Assembly (NCBI RefSeq): GCF_014287795.1
Contig: NZ_JACOON010000009.1
Span: forward strand, 1-13,312
Reading direction: 5' to 3'
DNA: 13,312 nt
DNA from: Christensenella tenuis
GTDB taxonomy: Bacteria; Bacillota; Clostridia; Christensenellales; Christensenellaceae
Shown here: piece after piece, positions 5,952 through 12,584 of the stretch
How the letters are laid out: each line of letters opens with the position of its first letter
How positions within the stretch are numbered: the stretch's first letter is position 1
Made by a program: the position numbers and the translations under genes
The notes under the pieces: generated by a model
Told to the model about the DNA's origin: nothing
Databases searched by the model: none
What the model saw: only the letters and a program-made list of their open reading frames with translations

Positions 5952-7729
5952 TCCCGCACCTCCACGATTGCCCCTGCCGGGCATACATAGGTACACAAAC
6001 CGCAGCCATAGCACAGCGACGGTTCGACCCGCACCGCGCCGTCCGTGACGGAAATAGCAGGGCAGCCGATTTCGCGGATGCACTTTTTGCAGCCAATGCA
6101 GCCTGCATTGATTTTATATATTGTTTGCGCCTTTCGCAGTGCAATGCACGGCGCCCGATAGATAATTGCCGATACGCCGTCAAAGTCCGCAGCCTCTTTT
6201 GCCGCCCCAACCGCCGCATTAAAATCGAACGGATCGACGGTTTTCACCCAGCCGGCGCCGCTCGCGCGGAGCATTGCCTCAATATCGATTTTCGGCGATT
6301 CCGTTCCCATCATTGTGCGTCCGGTTCCCGGATGGGGCTGCTGGCCCGTCATTGCCGTCGTGCTGTTGTCGAGCACTACTACGGTAATTTTCGCCTGGTT
6401 ATAGGCCGCGTTCACAACCCCTGGAATACCCGTGTGGAAAAAGGTGGAATCCCCGATAAAAGCAAAATACTTTTTATCCGGCTCCATATGGTAAAGCCCC
6501 TGCGCTACGGTAACACCCGCGCCCATACACAGGCAGGTGTCCACCATATCAAGCGGCTTTGCATTTCCCAGGGTATAACAGCCAATATCGCCCGTGAATA
6601 CTGCCGGTATTCCTTTCATCGCCGTTTTAACCGCATAAAAAGATGCACGGTGCGGGCAGCCTGCGCACAGCACAGGGGGACGGACCGGCAGTGCCGGCGG
6701 AGGGCTTGAAGCCCCTTCTCCGGCAGCGCCGCCCAGAAATTCCGCAATTGCGCGCAGCACGATTTCATGCGTATATTCACCCGCAGCCGGGAGGTTGCCC
6801 GTCTCTTTTCCATAGATATCGAGTTTTATTTTATGCTTTCCCAAAAGATCCGTCAGGCTGCGTTCGATGACCGCATCCAGTTCCTCGACTACCAGTATTT
6901 TATCAAGCTCCCGAATAAAATCGAGCGCAAATTCTTCCGGAAAGGGATAGGGCGTGCCAATTTTCACGAGCGTCACATTTGCATCAAGCTCTTTTACCGC
7001 TTCCCTCGCATATGCATACGCCGCGCCGGAAGCGACAATGCCCAGGCTGCCGTTGCCCTCTATGTCGTTGAACGTGCTATGCGAAAACGCTTTGCCGATC
7101 TCTTTCTGCTTTTGCTCGAGCTCCCCATGTTTCTTCAGGGACAGGCTCGGAAAAATAACCCAACGCGGATCTTTTGCAAAACCCGGATATTCATGTTTCT
7201 CCTTGCGCATCTCTGCCTCAATTGATGCGGACGCATGGCAAATGCGCGTCGTGGGGCGCAAGATCACCGGAAGCTCCCACTGTTCTGAAATTTCGAACGC
7301 TTCCTGTACCATCTGGTAGGCTTCCTCCGGAGTAGACGGATCAAGTACGGGCAGGTTCGCAAATTTCGCAAAATGCCGCGTGTCCTGTTCTGTTTGTGAG
7401 GAAATCGGGCCCGGATCATCCGCGACAAGAACCACCATTCCTCCCTTCACCCCCAAATAAGAAAGGCACATCAAGGGGTCTGCCGCCACATTGAGCCCCA
7501 TCTGCTTCATTGTTACCAACACGCGGGCTCCTGTGAAACTCGCGCCCCCGCCGACCTCCATCGCCGCTTTTTCATTGGCCGCCCATTCCACATGGATGTC
7601 GCCCGGGTTATATTTTGCAACCGTCTCCAACACCTCTGTAGAGGGTGTACCGGGATATCCGCACACAAGGTTGACGCCTGCGCGCACGGCTCCAAGCGCA
7701 ATTGCTTCGTTCCCCATTAATAATTCCAA
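5948..7729 (-). CDS. iorA: Indolepyruvate:ferredoxin oxidoreductase, alpha subunit
   Basis: This is the TPP- and iron-sulfur-containing large subunit, acting on the 2-oxoacids of tryptophan, tyrosine and phenylalanine. Numbered from the chosen start, the pyrimidine-binding domain has GYPGTPSTE near 25-33. The TPP domain has CPHR near 358, GDIGC near 380 and GDS...N near 426. A C-terminal ferredoxin-like domain has cysteines 544, 547, 550 and 556 and 573, 576, 579 and 583, enough for two 4Fe-4S clusters. The frame is open to a TTG at 7750, but AAGGAGG (7741-7735) lies inside that extension, 5 bases before a second TTG at 7729. The 593-residue product from 7729 begins (M)ELLMGNEAIALGA, as family members do. 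Confidence 0.94.
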   Translation of the reverse strand: MELLMGNEAIALGAVRAGVNLVCGYPGTPSTEVLETVAKYNPGDIHVEWAANEKAAMEVGGGASFTGARVLVTMKQMGLNVAADPLMCLSYLGVKGGMVVLVADDPGPISSQTEQDTRHFAKFANLPVLDPSTPEEAYQMVQEAFEISEQWELPVILRPTTRICHASASIEAEMRKEKHEYPGFAKDPRWVIFPSLSLKKHGELEQKQKEIGKAFSHSTFNDIEGNGSLGIVASGAAYAYAREAVKELDANVTLVKIGTPYPFPEEFALDFIRELDKILVVEELDAVIERSLTDLLGKHKIKLDIYGKETGNLPAAGEYTHEIVLRAIAEFLGGAAGEGASSPPPALPVRPPVLCAGCPHRASFYAVKTAMKGIPAVFTGDIGCYTLGNAKPLDMVDTCLCMGAGVTVAQGLYHMEPDKKYFAFIGDSTFFHTGIPGVVNAAYNQAKITVVVLDNSTTAMTGQQPHPGTGRTMMGTESPKIDIEAMLRASGAGWVKTVDPFDFNAAVGAAKEAADFDGVSAIIYRAPCIALRKAQTIYKINAGCIGCKKCIREIGCPAISVTDGAVRVEPSLCYGCGLCTYVCPAGAIVEVRE

Positions 7730-7765
7730 AACTGCCTCCTTATGGCCCAATCAAAAACTCATTCT

Positions 7766-7794
7766 ATTATACAGAAAACGTGTGCTTTTGTAAA
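7766..7794 (-). promoter_or_regulatory. Promoter of iorA-iorB-paaK (TTTACA-17-TATAAT)
   Basis: On the minus strand TTTACA (7794-7789) and a perfect TATAAT (7771-7766) are separated by 17 bases. The predicted start is near 7759, leaving a leader of about 30 bases to the TTG at 7729. That supports the shorter iorA start, because a TTG at 7750 would lie only about 9 bases from the transcript end with no ribosome binding site. Confidence 0.82.
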
Positions 7795-7821
7795 CGAAAG
7801 GCGCATACCCCCGCCTTTTTG

Positions 7822-7830
7822 TGGTATAAT
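7822..7830 (+). promoter_or_regulatory. Extended -10 promoter of the NYN-LOTUS gene (TGGTATAAT)
   Basis: A perfect TATAAT (7825-7830) is preceded by TGG, the TGn extension that allows initiation without a good -35 box. The -35 region (about 7802-7807) has no recognisable match. The predicted start near 7837 gives a leader of about 33 bases before the ATG at 7870. It diverges from the ior promoter. Confidence 0.65.
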
Positions 7831-7869
7831 AAAACTAAATTGAATCAAACATCAGGAAAGAAGAAATTT

Positions 7870-8631
7870 ATGGAAAACGAAAACAATGATAAAAGGATTG
7901 CCGTCCTGATTGACGCAGACAATGTTTCCGATAAGTATATCCCGTTTATTTTCGACGAGATTTCCAATTACGGAACGCCTACGTACAAGCGTATTTACGG
8001 GGACTGGACAACCACCCATAATACAGCCTGGAAAAAGGTACTGCTCAACTATTCGATTGCCCCTATCCAGCAATATAGTTACACCAAAGGCAAAAACGCG
8101 ACCGATTCGGCGCTGATTATCGATGCGATGGATATCCTCTATTCAGGAAACGTAGACGGTTTTTGCATTGTCTCTTCGGACAGCGATTTTACGCGGCTTG
8201 CGGCAAGGCTGCGCGAGGCGGGAATGTTCGTTATCGGCATGGGCGAACAAAAAACGCCTGCCCCATTCATTGCGGCATGCGAAAAATTCAAATACCTTGA
8301 AGTCCTTGCTTCCAGCACAGACGATGCGCAGGAATCTCAGGCAGAGGAAAAATCCGGCCGTAAGACTTCCATGGCCAGCCGTTTCCAGGTAACGCGGGCC
8401 ATCAAGTCGATCGTGAATGATAGTTCGGACGACGATGGGTGGGCTTTTCTCGGCGCCGTAGGCAATCTTTTGAACAAGCGTTACCCGGATTTCGATTCGC
8501 GTAACTATGGTTATCCCAAATTGTCGCAGTTTGTGGAATCTTTAAAGCAATTTGATATCGACGTACGGCCTACGAGCAACCCACATATCAGGCACGCCTA
8601 TATACGCCTGAAATCGAAAAAAGGCAAATAA
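7870..8631 (+). CDS. NYN domain protein with C-terminal OST-HTH/LOTUS domain
   Basis: This 253-residue protein is predicted to be cytoplasmic. Residues about 8-150 form a NYN (PIN-like) domain: LIDADN at 13-18, D79 in ATDSALIIDAMD, and D104/D106 in SSDSDF supply the acidic metal site expected of a ribonuclease. A charged linker (about 150-165) leads to a C-terminal LOTUS/OST-HTH winged helix (about 165-250) ending in HAYIRLKSKKGK, a fold associated with RNA binding. The pairing resembles bacterial limkain-b1-type proteins. The RNA target is unknown. The frame is open further upstream, but the ATG at 7870 follows the TATAAT promoter and an AGGAAAG stretch and gives a clean domain start. A lipoprotein gene follows after 41 bases. 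Confidence 0.85.
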   Translation: MENENNDKRIAVLIDADNVSDKYIPFIFDEISNYGTPTYKRIYGDWTTTHNTAWKKVLLNYSIAPIQQYSYTKGKNATDSALIIDAMDILYSGNVDGFCIVSSDSDFTRLAARLREAGMFVIGMGEQKTPAPFIAACEKFKYLEVLASSTDDAQESQAEEKSGRKTSMASRFQVTRAIKSIVNDSSDDDGWAFLGAVGNLLNKRYPDFDSRNYGYPKLSQFVESLKQFDIDVRPTSNPHIRHAYIRLKSKKGK

Positions 8632-8672
8632 GGTTCAAGAGGGCAGAATAGTTTCTGCAAACGGGTGAATTT

Positions 8673-9260
8673 ATGAAGAAAAAAATGTGGGCGGTTCTTT
8701 CCGCGGTTTTATGCGTCCTTTTCCTTTCCTCGTGCGGCATGGGCGCACTGGCGCGCCGGGCGGCGCAAGAAATCCGCGCGGGGCAGACGGAAGCATCCTC
8801 TGTGACAGACGCAGACGGCAATACGTTGGAAACGCGTTTTTTCGGCATCTATACCGTGCCGGCCGGATGGACGGAAGCGGAAGAATTATCCACAGAAGAA
8901 AAATGGTTTTATCTTAAAGACGGGACGGACTCCTCTTCGCCAACCAGCAACATTTCCGTAGAATATGGAACCAGTCGGTATTCCGCCAGCCAACACGAAG
9001 CGTTTCGTGAGGCTATTGTTTCCCAGTTGGCCCAACAGTCTGGTATCACTGCGTTGAACGGAACGGGAACCTATACCGATGCAGGCGATATCCTCTATAT
9101 TTTTACCATCGAAAACAACGACGGTACGACTACGGTTCAGTATTATATTGTTGGGGAAAAAGAATATGTCCTGGTGCACGCCACCGATTTTCACGATAAA
9201 AACGTACCCGACCTTGAAGACACTGCAAACAAGATTGCTTATGGATTCGAGTGGGCCTGA
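8673..9260 (+). CDS. Putative lipoprotein of unknown function
   Basis: This is a 195-residue protein. It opens with MKKK, a hydrophobic segment (about 5-18) and the lipobox LSSC, so it should be cleaved before Cys21, lipidated and held on the outer face of the membrane. The mature part is a mixed alpha/beta globular-looking sequence with an acidic, Ser/Thr-rich character (SSVTDADGNT near 42, an AQQSGIT region mid-protein, and a C-terminal ANKIAYGFEW). I do not recognise the domain. Proteins of this size and pattern in Clostridia are usually uncharacterised. It starts 41 bases after the NYN gene with a modest GGGTGA ribosome binding site and no promoter of its own, so the two are probably co-transcribed. 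It ends before the bidirectional terminator at 9517-9556. Confidence 0.75.
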   Translation: MKKKMWAVLSAVLCVLFLSSCGMGALARRAAQEIRAGQTEASSVTDADGNTLETRFFGIYTVPAGWTEAEELSTEEKWFYLKDGTDSSSPTSNISVEYGTSRYSASQHEAFREAIVSQLAQQSGITALNGTGTYTDAGDILYIFTIENNDGTTTVQYYIVGEKEYVLVHATDFHDKNVPDLEDTANKIAYGFEWA

Positions 9261-9516
9261 CAGCAAGACTTATTTGCGCAGCCCGCTTCCCCTGAAGTTT
9301 CACGAAATTCGCTTGCCGGATCTTGTGCCAGGGTGCAGCCGTGTTTGTTCGTTTCGTTTTACATATTTTATTTGATTTTAAATTCCACAGTGGTGCGCAT
9401 CCGCTTCAAAACTGCGGCAAAGCAAAATTAGAACGGGGACGCCTCAATCGGTCTTACGGAACCCGCCGTATGGCAACATGTTTTTTATATAGTTTTTTAA
9501 TTGTTATGTATCTACA
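9261..9516. other. Gene-free 3' region of the lipoprotein transcript
   Basis: Nothing convincing is encoded between the lipoprotein stop and the terminator. A short open frame at 9323-9547 runs into the terminator, lacks a ribosome binding site and has no protein-like character. The stretch is AT-rich around 9340-9390 and 9480-9500. It would form an unusually long 3' untranslated region of about 255 bases if the terminator at 9517 is the end of the transcript. Confidence 0.5.
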
Positions 9517-9556
9517 AAAAAGGGTTCACACCAACTTTGCGATGTGAATCCTTTTT
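9517..9556. terminator. Bidirectional terminator between the lipoprotein gene and yjdF
   Basis: AAAAAGGGTTCACA (9517-9530) pairs with TGTGAATCCTTTTT (9543-9556) across a 12-base loop, with a single mismatch (a G-U wobble in the plus-strand RNA). The stem's A-run and T-run give a U-tract in either direction, so it can end both the rightward NYN-lipoprotein transcript and the leftward yjdF transcript. Confidence 0.88.
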
Positions 9557-9576
9557 GTCCACAATCTGGCCAGGGA

Positions 9577-9999
9577 TTATCTTCCCCGGTGTTTTTCCTT
9601 TTTCTTCTGCTGCCGCAGATAAAACCTGCGCTCCTTTTCCTGCTCCGCCTGCCCGTGACCAGCCGTCTTTCGCTCCCGTTTTGCCTGCTCATGCTGCATT
9701 TTCAACGCTTCCTGCGCCCGGGTTCCCATGCCCTGGCGCTGTACTTCGCGGCCTGCAGCCCGCTGCATACGTTTGGGATTTATGACCCTTTGCACCGGGT
9801 ATTTTTGTATTTTCACCGGCGGACTAAAGCGCAGTTCGTTCCAATGCCTAAGCCAGGCCGCATATACTTCGCAATCCCGCGGTTCTGCGCCAAAAGTAAC
9901 TTTGCAGACCGAAAGCATCCCCGCCTGACGCCGTTCGAATATACCGACCCAAAACGGATCGTCAAAAAACACCGTCAGGCTGAGCGCTGTGCCGTCCAT
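9577..9999 (-). CDS. yjdF: YjdF family protein (DUF2992)
   Basis: This 140-residue protein has the family N terminus LTVFFDDPFWVGIFER (about 8-23) and the FGAEPRDCEVY segment (about 36-46). A strongly basic, Lys/Arg/Glu/Gln-rich tail (from about residue 80 to the end) is probably helical or coiled and may bind nucleic acid. The biochemical role of YjdF is unknown; in Bacillus and relatives the gene is controlled by a riboswitch that responds to azaaromatic compounds. The frame is open to 10047, but the ATG at 9999 is preceded by AAGGAGG with 9 bases of spacing and fits the family N terminus. The upstream region carries its own promoter and a structured leader that matches this regulation. Confidence 0.85.
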   Translation of the reverse strand: MDGTALSLTVFFDDPFWVGIFERRQAGMLSVCKVTFGAEPRDCEVYAAWLRHWNELRFSPPVKIQKYPVQRVINPKRMQRAAGREVQRQGMGTRAQEALKMQHEQAKRERKTAGHGQAEQEKERRFYLRQQKKKEKHRGR

Positions 10000-10028
10000 A
10001 ACGGTTCCCCTCCTTTCCTGAGTACTAC

Positions 10029-10114
10029 ACAAAGAAGGGACAACCAAGGAGGCAGGTTACTGACGGTATACACCGCGCCCGGACTACCAACCGGGACTGT
10101 GTTTTTATCTTTGT
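10029..10114 (-). ncRNA. yjdF-type (azaaromatic) riboswitch leader
   Basis: Between the predicted transcription start (about 10114) and the yjdF ribosome binding site, the RNA folds as a closed multi-stem junction. P1 is 10114-10109 with 10034-10029 (ACAAAG/CTTTGT). Inside are stems 10095-10091/10082-10078 (CCCGG/CCGGG), 10075-10072/10067-10064 (CGGT/ACCG) and 10058-10055/10045-10042 (AACC/GGTT). The assignment rests on this architecture, on segments such as GTAACCTGCC and GGTTGTCCC that I associate with the yjdF RNA motif, and on its position ahead of a yjdF gene. The last loop contains CCUCCUU, complementary to the gene's AAGGAGG. I could not run a covariance-model search. Confidence 0.75.
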
Positions 10115-10120
10115 ACTTCC

Positions 10121-10149
10121 ATTGTAGGCACGCCCCGAGGATATGTCAA
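10121..10149 (-). promoter_or_regulatory. Promoter of yjdF (TTGACA-17-TACAAT)
   Basis: On the minus strand a perfect TTGACA (10149-10144) and TACAAT (10126-10121) are 17 bases apart. The predicted start (about 10114) coincides with the first base of the riboswitch P1 stem, so promoter, aptamer and gene agree with each other. The promoter lies only about 25 bases beyond the msrB stop, and no terminator separates them, so some read-through from msrAB is possible. Confidence 0.85.
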
Positions 10150-10171
10150 TCCCGTTGGGAAAACGGCAGGA

Positions 10172-10651
10172 CTAGACTTTTTTTTGCTGTTTTTGCTTTA
10201 GATAGGGTACCAGATACCCATACCCCTCATCCCCAAGATTTTCCAGTGGAATAAAACGCAGCGCGGCGCCATTGATACAATAGCGCTGCCCGCCCATCTC
10301 AGCCGGTCCATCATCGAATACATGCCCAAGATGGAAATCCCCTTCTGCGCTCCTTACCTCCGTGCGAATCATGCCGTGCGAAAAATCCTTCTGCATCCTA
10401 ATATGTTCCCCACAAAGCGGTTTCGAAAAGCTCGGCCAACCGCATTCCGATGTAAATTTATCACAGGATGAGAAAAGCGGTTCTCCTGTTATGGCGTCCA
10501 CATAGATTCCATCGTCTCCCTCATTCCAATATTTGCTGGAAAAGGGCCGTTCTGTCCCTGCTTCGACCATAATTTCATATTGTTCGGGTGAAAGCTCCTC
10601 TTTCAATCTGGAATTATCTGGCCGTTTGTAACGATGTATACGTCCCTGCAT
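10172..10651 (-). CDS. msrB: Peptide-methionine (R)-S-oxide reductase
   Basis: This 159-residue protein reduces methionine-R-sulfoxide in oxidised proteins, normally with thioredoxin. Visible motifs are SSCDKFTSECGWPSF (61-75), FHLGHVFDDGP (106-116) and RYCING (123-128) with the catalytic Cys125. Cys63 is a plausible resolving cysteine. The two CxxC zinc-binding pairs of many MsrB proteins are absent, so this is a zinc-free form. RYCINS is more usual than RYCING, a minor change. The ATG at 10651 follows AAGGAGG. The gene overlaps the end of msrA by 38 bases in another frame, so the two are made together. Confidence 0.93.
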   Translation of the reverse strand: MQGRIHRYKRPDNSRLKEELSPEQYEIMVEAGTERPFSSKYWNEGDDGIYVDAITGEPLFSSCDKFTSECGWPSFSKPLCGEHIRMQKDFSHGMIRTEVRSAEGDFHLGHVFDDGPAEMGGQRYCINGAALRFIPLENLGDEGYGYLVPYLKQKQQKKV

Positions 10652-11132
10652 ACTGGAACTCCTCCTTCCCTATATGACAATACCCTTCCGGATGCTTTTC
10701 CAGATAATTCTGATGGTATGGCTCCGCCATATAATAATTTTTCAACTTTTCCACCTCCGTCACAATCGGGCGCGTATATTTTTGCTGCAGCCTGCTGATA
10801 TAGTTCTTGATGATCCCTTCGTCATCTTCATCAATATAATAAATCCCAGTCCTGTATTGCGTGCCTGTATCATTTCCCTGCCGGTTGCGTACCGTAGGAT
10901 CGATCACATTAAAAAACAGTTCTAATATTCCGTGAAGATCCAGTATGTTCTCGTTATAACGCACCCACACAGTCTCAGCGAAATTCGAATTCCCGCAGCA
11001 TACATCCTCGTAAGTCGGATTAACGGTTCTTCCATTGGCATACCCAACCTGCGTACTGATTACGCCAGACACCTGGTCAAAATATTTCTGCAATCCCCAG
11101 AAACATCCGCCAGCCAAAAAAACTTCTCGCAC
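10614..11132 (-). CDS. msrA: Peptide-methionine (S)-S-oxide reductase
   Basis: This 172-residue enzyme reduces methionine-S-sulfoxide. It opens REVFLAGGCFWG, with the catalytic Cys10 in GCFWG. TGTQYRTGIYYID and AEPYHQNYLEKHPEGYCHI are the usual central and C-terminal signatures. The segment normally written VCTGxTGHAE reads VCCGNSNFAE here, with GHAE changed to NFAE. The frame is open far upstream, but AAGGAGGG (11148-11141) lies 8 bases before the GTG at 11132, and that GTG gives the compact MsrA N terminus; the upstream ATG at 11156 would place the ribosome binding site inside the gene. It is followed by overlapping msrB in one operon. Confidence 0.92.
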   Translation of the reverse strand: MREVFLAGGCFWGLQKYFDQVSGVISTQVGYANGRTVNPTYEDVCCGNSNFAETVWVRYNENILDLHGILELFFNVIDPTVRNRQGNDTGTQYRTGIYYIDEDDEGIIKNYISRLQQKYTRPIVTEVEKLKNYYMAEPYHQNYLEKHPEGYCHIGKEEFQYAGTYTSLQTAR

Positions 11133-11154
11133 TTCCCGGTCCCTCCTTGTCTTC

Positions 11155-11160
11155 ATTATA
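11155..11160 (-). promoter_or_regulatory. Possible -10 box of msrAB (TATAAT)
   Basis: On the minus strand TACTATAATG contains a perfect TATAAT (11160-11155). No good -35 box lies 16-18 bases upstream (ACATTG at 17), and TTGGTG sits too close at 14 bases. Initiation here would start only a few bases before the AAGGAGG. An AGAGAC/GTCTCT inverted pair flanks 11170-11216 just upstream. The call is tentative. Confidence 0.4.
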
Positions 11161-11332
11161 GTAAAAATTAGAGACACCAATGTACTTACCCGCCGCAAGC
11201 GCAAAGTTTCGTCTCTCTTCCAGAAATAATCTCTTCGCACCTATATGTACCCCACTTTTCCCGGCAAATAATCATTTTTTTCTGTAATTTAATGTATATT
11301 ATTAACTTTTTTTGAAACGTTTGCCCAAATGA

Positions 11333-11361
11333 TTGACACTTTTTCAGATTCTAGCTAGAAT
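11333..11361 (+). promoter_or_regulatory. Promoter of the repeat-protein gene (TTGACA-17-TAGAAT)
   Basis: A perfect TTGACA (11333-11338) and TAGAAT (11356-11361) have a 17-base spacer. The predicted start near 11368 gives a short leader of about 19 bases that contains TTAGGAG, 6 bases before the ATG. The flanking DNA (11280-11330) is very AT-rich. Confidence 0.8.
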
Positions 11362-11386
11362 ATTATGTATTAGTTAGGAGAATTCT

Positions 11387-12286
11387 ATGAAGAAAATTGT
11401 TGTTTTTCTTATAACCATACTGTTGGTGCTTGCATATGCGGTTCCTGCATTTGCCTATACAGTGAATGTAACCGCGGAACCTGCGGAAGGCGGTGACGTT
11501 TTTGTAAACGATACTGCCGGCGGCGGAGAAATCGCAAGCGGTAAAAATGCCGTCCTCAAAGCCGTTGCCAAGGAGGGATATATTTTTGCGGGCTGGTTCC
11601 GTGAAGATGGAACCCCAGTGGATGAATCCGGCGCCGAGTTCACTTATACGCTTGAAGAAGACCGTTCGTATGTCGCAAAATTCGAAAAAAAGTATACGGT
11701 TGCGCTGGAAGCTTCGCCGCAGGACGGCGGATCTGTATCCCAAAGCGGGGAAGAATATAAGCTGAACGACAGCGTCACGGTTACGGCAACTCCGGCGGAG
11801 AATTATAACTTTATGGGTTGGTTTACAGATCCTTCCTCGGAGGATCCGGTCAGCACAGATGCAAGCTATACATTTACTCTCACGGACGAGAGCCCCGCAA
11901 CATTGACTGCGAAGTTTGCCGCTACCTATCAACTTGATCTTACGGTCAGCCCGGAAAACACGGGGACTGTGACAGGTGCGGGTTCGTTTCCCGGTGGAAG
12001 TGTTGTCACCGTAGGGGCTTCTCCTGAAAAAGATTGGCGTTTCTCAGGGTGGTACGACGCAGCTATCCCCGGAAAAATTATCAGTACAGACCCGGAATAT
12101 AGTTTCAACCTTGATGAGAACCGAACGTTGGGGGCGTTGTTTGAACGCAGTTACACTTATATCTTGATGTGGGTCCTGATCTGGATCGGTATCTGTTTCG
12201 CCGTATTCGTGGTCGTGATGCGAACCATTCGCCATTTCCGCATTGTGCGCCGCAGGAATCGCAGGAGGCGTCCAAGAAGATATTAA
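11387..12286 (+). CDS. Exported protein with three InlB-B-like repeats and a membrane anchor
   Basis: This 299-residue protein is predicted to cross the membrane with its bulk outside. A signal peptide (1-23, ending AFA) precedes three tandem repeats of about 75-79 residues: 24-102, 103-180 and 181-255. Each opens with a YTV/YQL strand, has a central GWF/GWY and closes with a xAKFE/xALFE strand, the pattern of Listeria-Bacteroides (Flg_new/InlB B) repeats. Residues about 258-279 form a transmembrane helix followed by an Arg-rich cytoplasmic tail (RRRNRRRRPRRY). There is no LPxTG sorting signal, so anchoring is by the helix. Such repeats occur in surface and adhesion proteins; the partner is unknown. 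It is a single-gene unit with its own strong promoter and terminator. Confidence 0.85.
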   Translation: MKKIVVFLITILLVLAYAVPAFAYTVNVTAEPAEGGDVFVNDTAGGGEIASGKNAVLKAVAKEGYIFAGWFREDGTPVDESGAEFTYTLEEDRSYVAKFEKKYTVALEASPQDGGSVSQSGEEYKLNDSVTVTATPAENYNFMGWFTDPSSEDPVSTDASYTFTLTDESPATLTAKFAATYQLDLTVSPENTGTVTGAGSFPGGSVVTVGASPEKDWRFSGWYDAAIPGKIISTDPEYSFNLDENRTLGALFERSYTYILMWVLIWIGICFAVFVVVMRTIRHFRIVRRRNRRRRPRRY

Positions 12287-12304
12287 CTAACATCTAACAA
12301 CTTT

Positions 12305-12337
12305 AAAAAGCATCTTTCTTGTGAAAGATGCTTTTTT
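12305..12337 (+). terminator. Intrinsic terminator of the repeat-protein gene
   Basis: GCATCTTTC (12310-12318), loop TTGT, GAAAGATGC (12323-12331) is a perfect 9-bp stem, extended by the A-run 12305-12309 pairing with the T-run 12332-12337. It begins about 20 bases after the stop codon. The symmetrical A/T runs would let it work on the minus strand too. Confidence 0.93.
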
Positions 12338-12471
12338 GTTGACTTTTGCAGTAATCAGGCATAGCGATTAATACCCGATAAATAAGAGTTTAATCATTGA
12401 GCAATCGGACTGGCGAGAAGACGCATCCATATCTTTAATTCCCAGCTTCAATCTATTTATACGGAAAGCCG

Positions 12472-12504
12472 GGAATCAACGCTGCTGTCAAAGCCGCTAA
12501 CATG
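12472..12504 (+). repeat. Diverged direct repeat, copy 1
   Basis: The shared core is GGAATCAACG, then CAAAGCCGC-TAACATG. It matches copy 2 at 12554-12584 except for a few substitutions and short indels. Both copies are preceded within 25 bases by ATTTATnCnGGA. Confidence 0.5.
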
Positions 12505-12553
12505 AGGGGCCTTTATTCTATTATTCCCCTTTAGGAAAAGAAAAATTTATTCT

Positions 12554-12584
12554 GGAGTCAACGTTCCAAAAGCTGCGTAACATG
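12554..12584 (+). repeat. Diverged direct repeat, copy 2
   Basis: It reads GGAGTCAACG, then AAAAGCTGCGTAACATG, aligning with copy 1 about 82 bases upstream. The match is imperfect, so an old local duplication or two similar RNA elements are both possible. Confidence 0.5.

Noticed and set aside
5952..6083. Longer iorB frame beginning at 6083
   Set aside because: It would overlap the iron-sulfur coding region of iorA by about 135 bases, while the ATG at 5951 gives the canonical N terminus with its own ribosome binding site.
7702..7869. Upstream extension of the NYN-LOTUS frame
   Set aside because: It overlaps the iorA start and both promoters and adds residues that do not resemble the family. 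The ATG at 7870 lies just after the TATAAT promoter.
9323..9547. 74-codon ORF on the plus strand
   Set aside because: No ribosome binding site, no domain-like sequence, and it runs into the bidirectional terminator.
12338..12367. Possible TTGACT promoter just after the repeat-protein terminator
   Set aside because: No acceptable -10 box at 16-18 bases, and no gene downstream.
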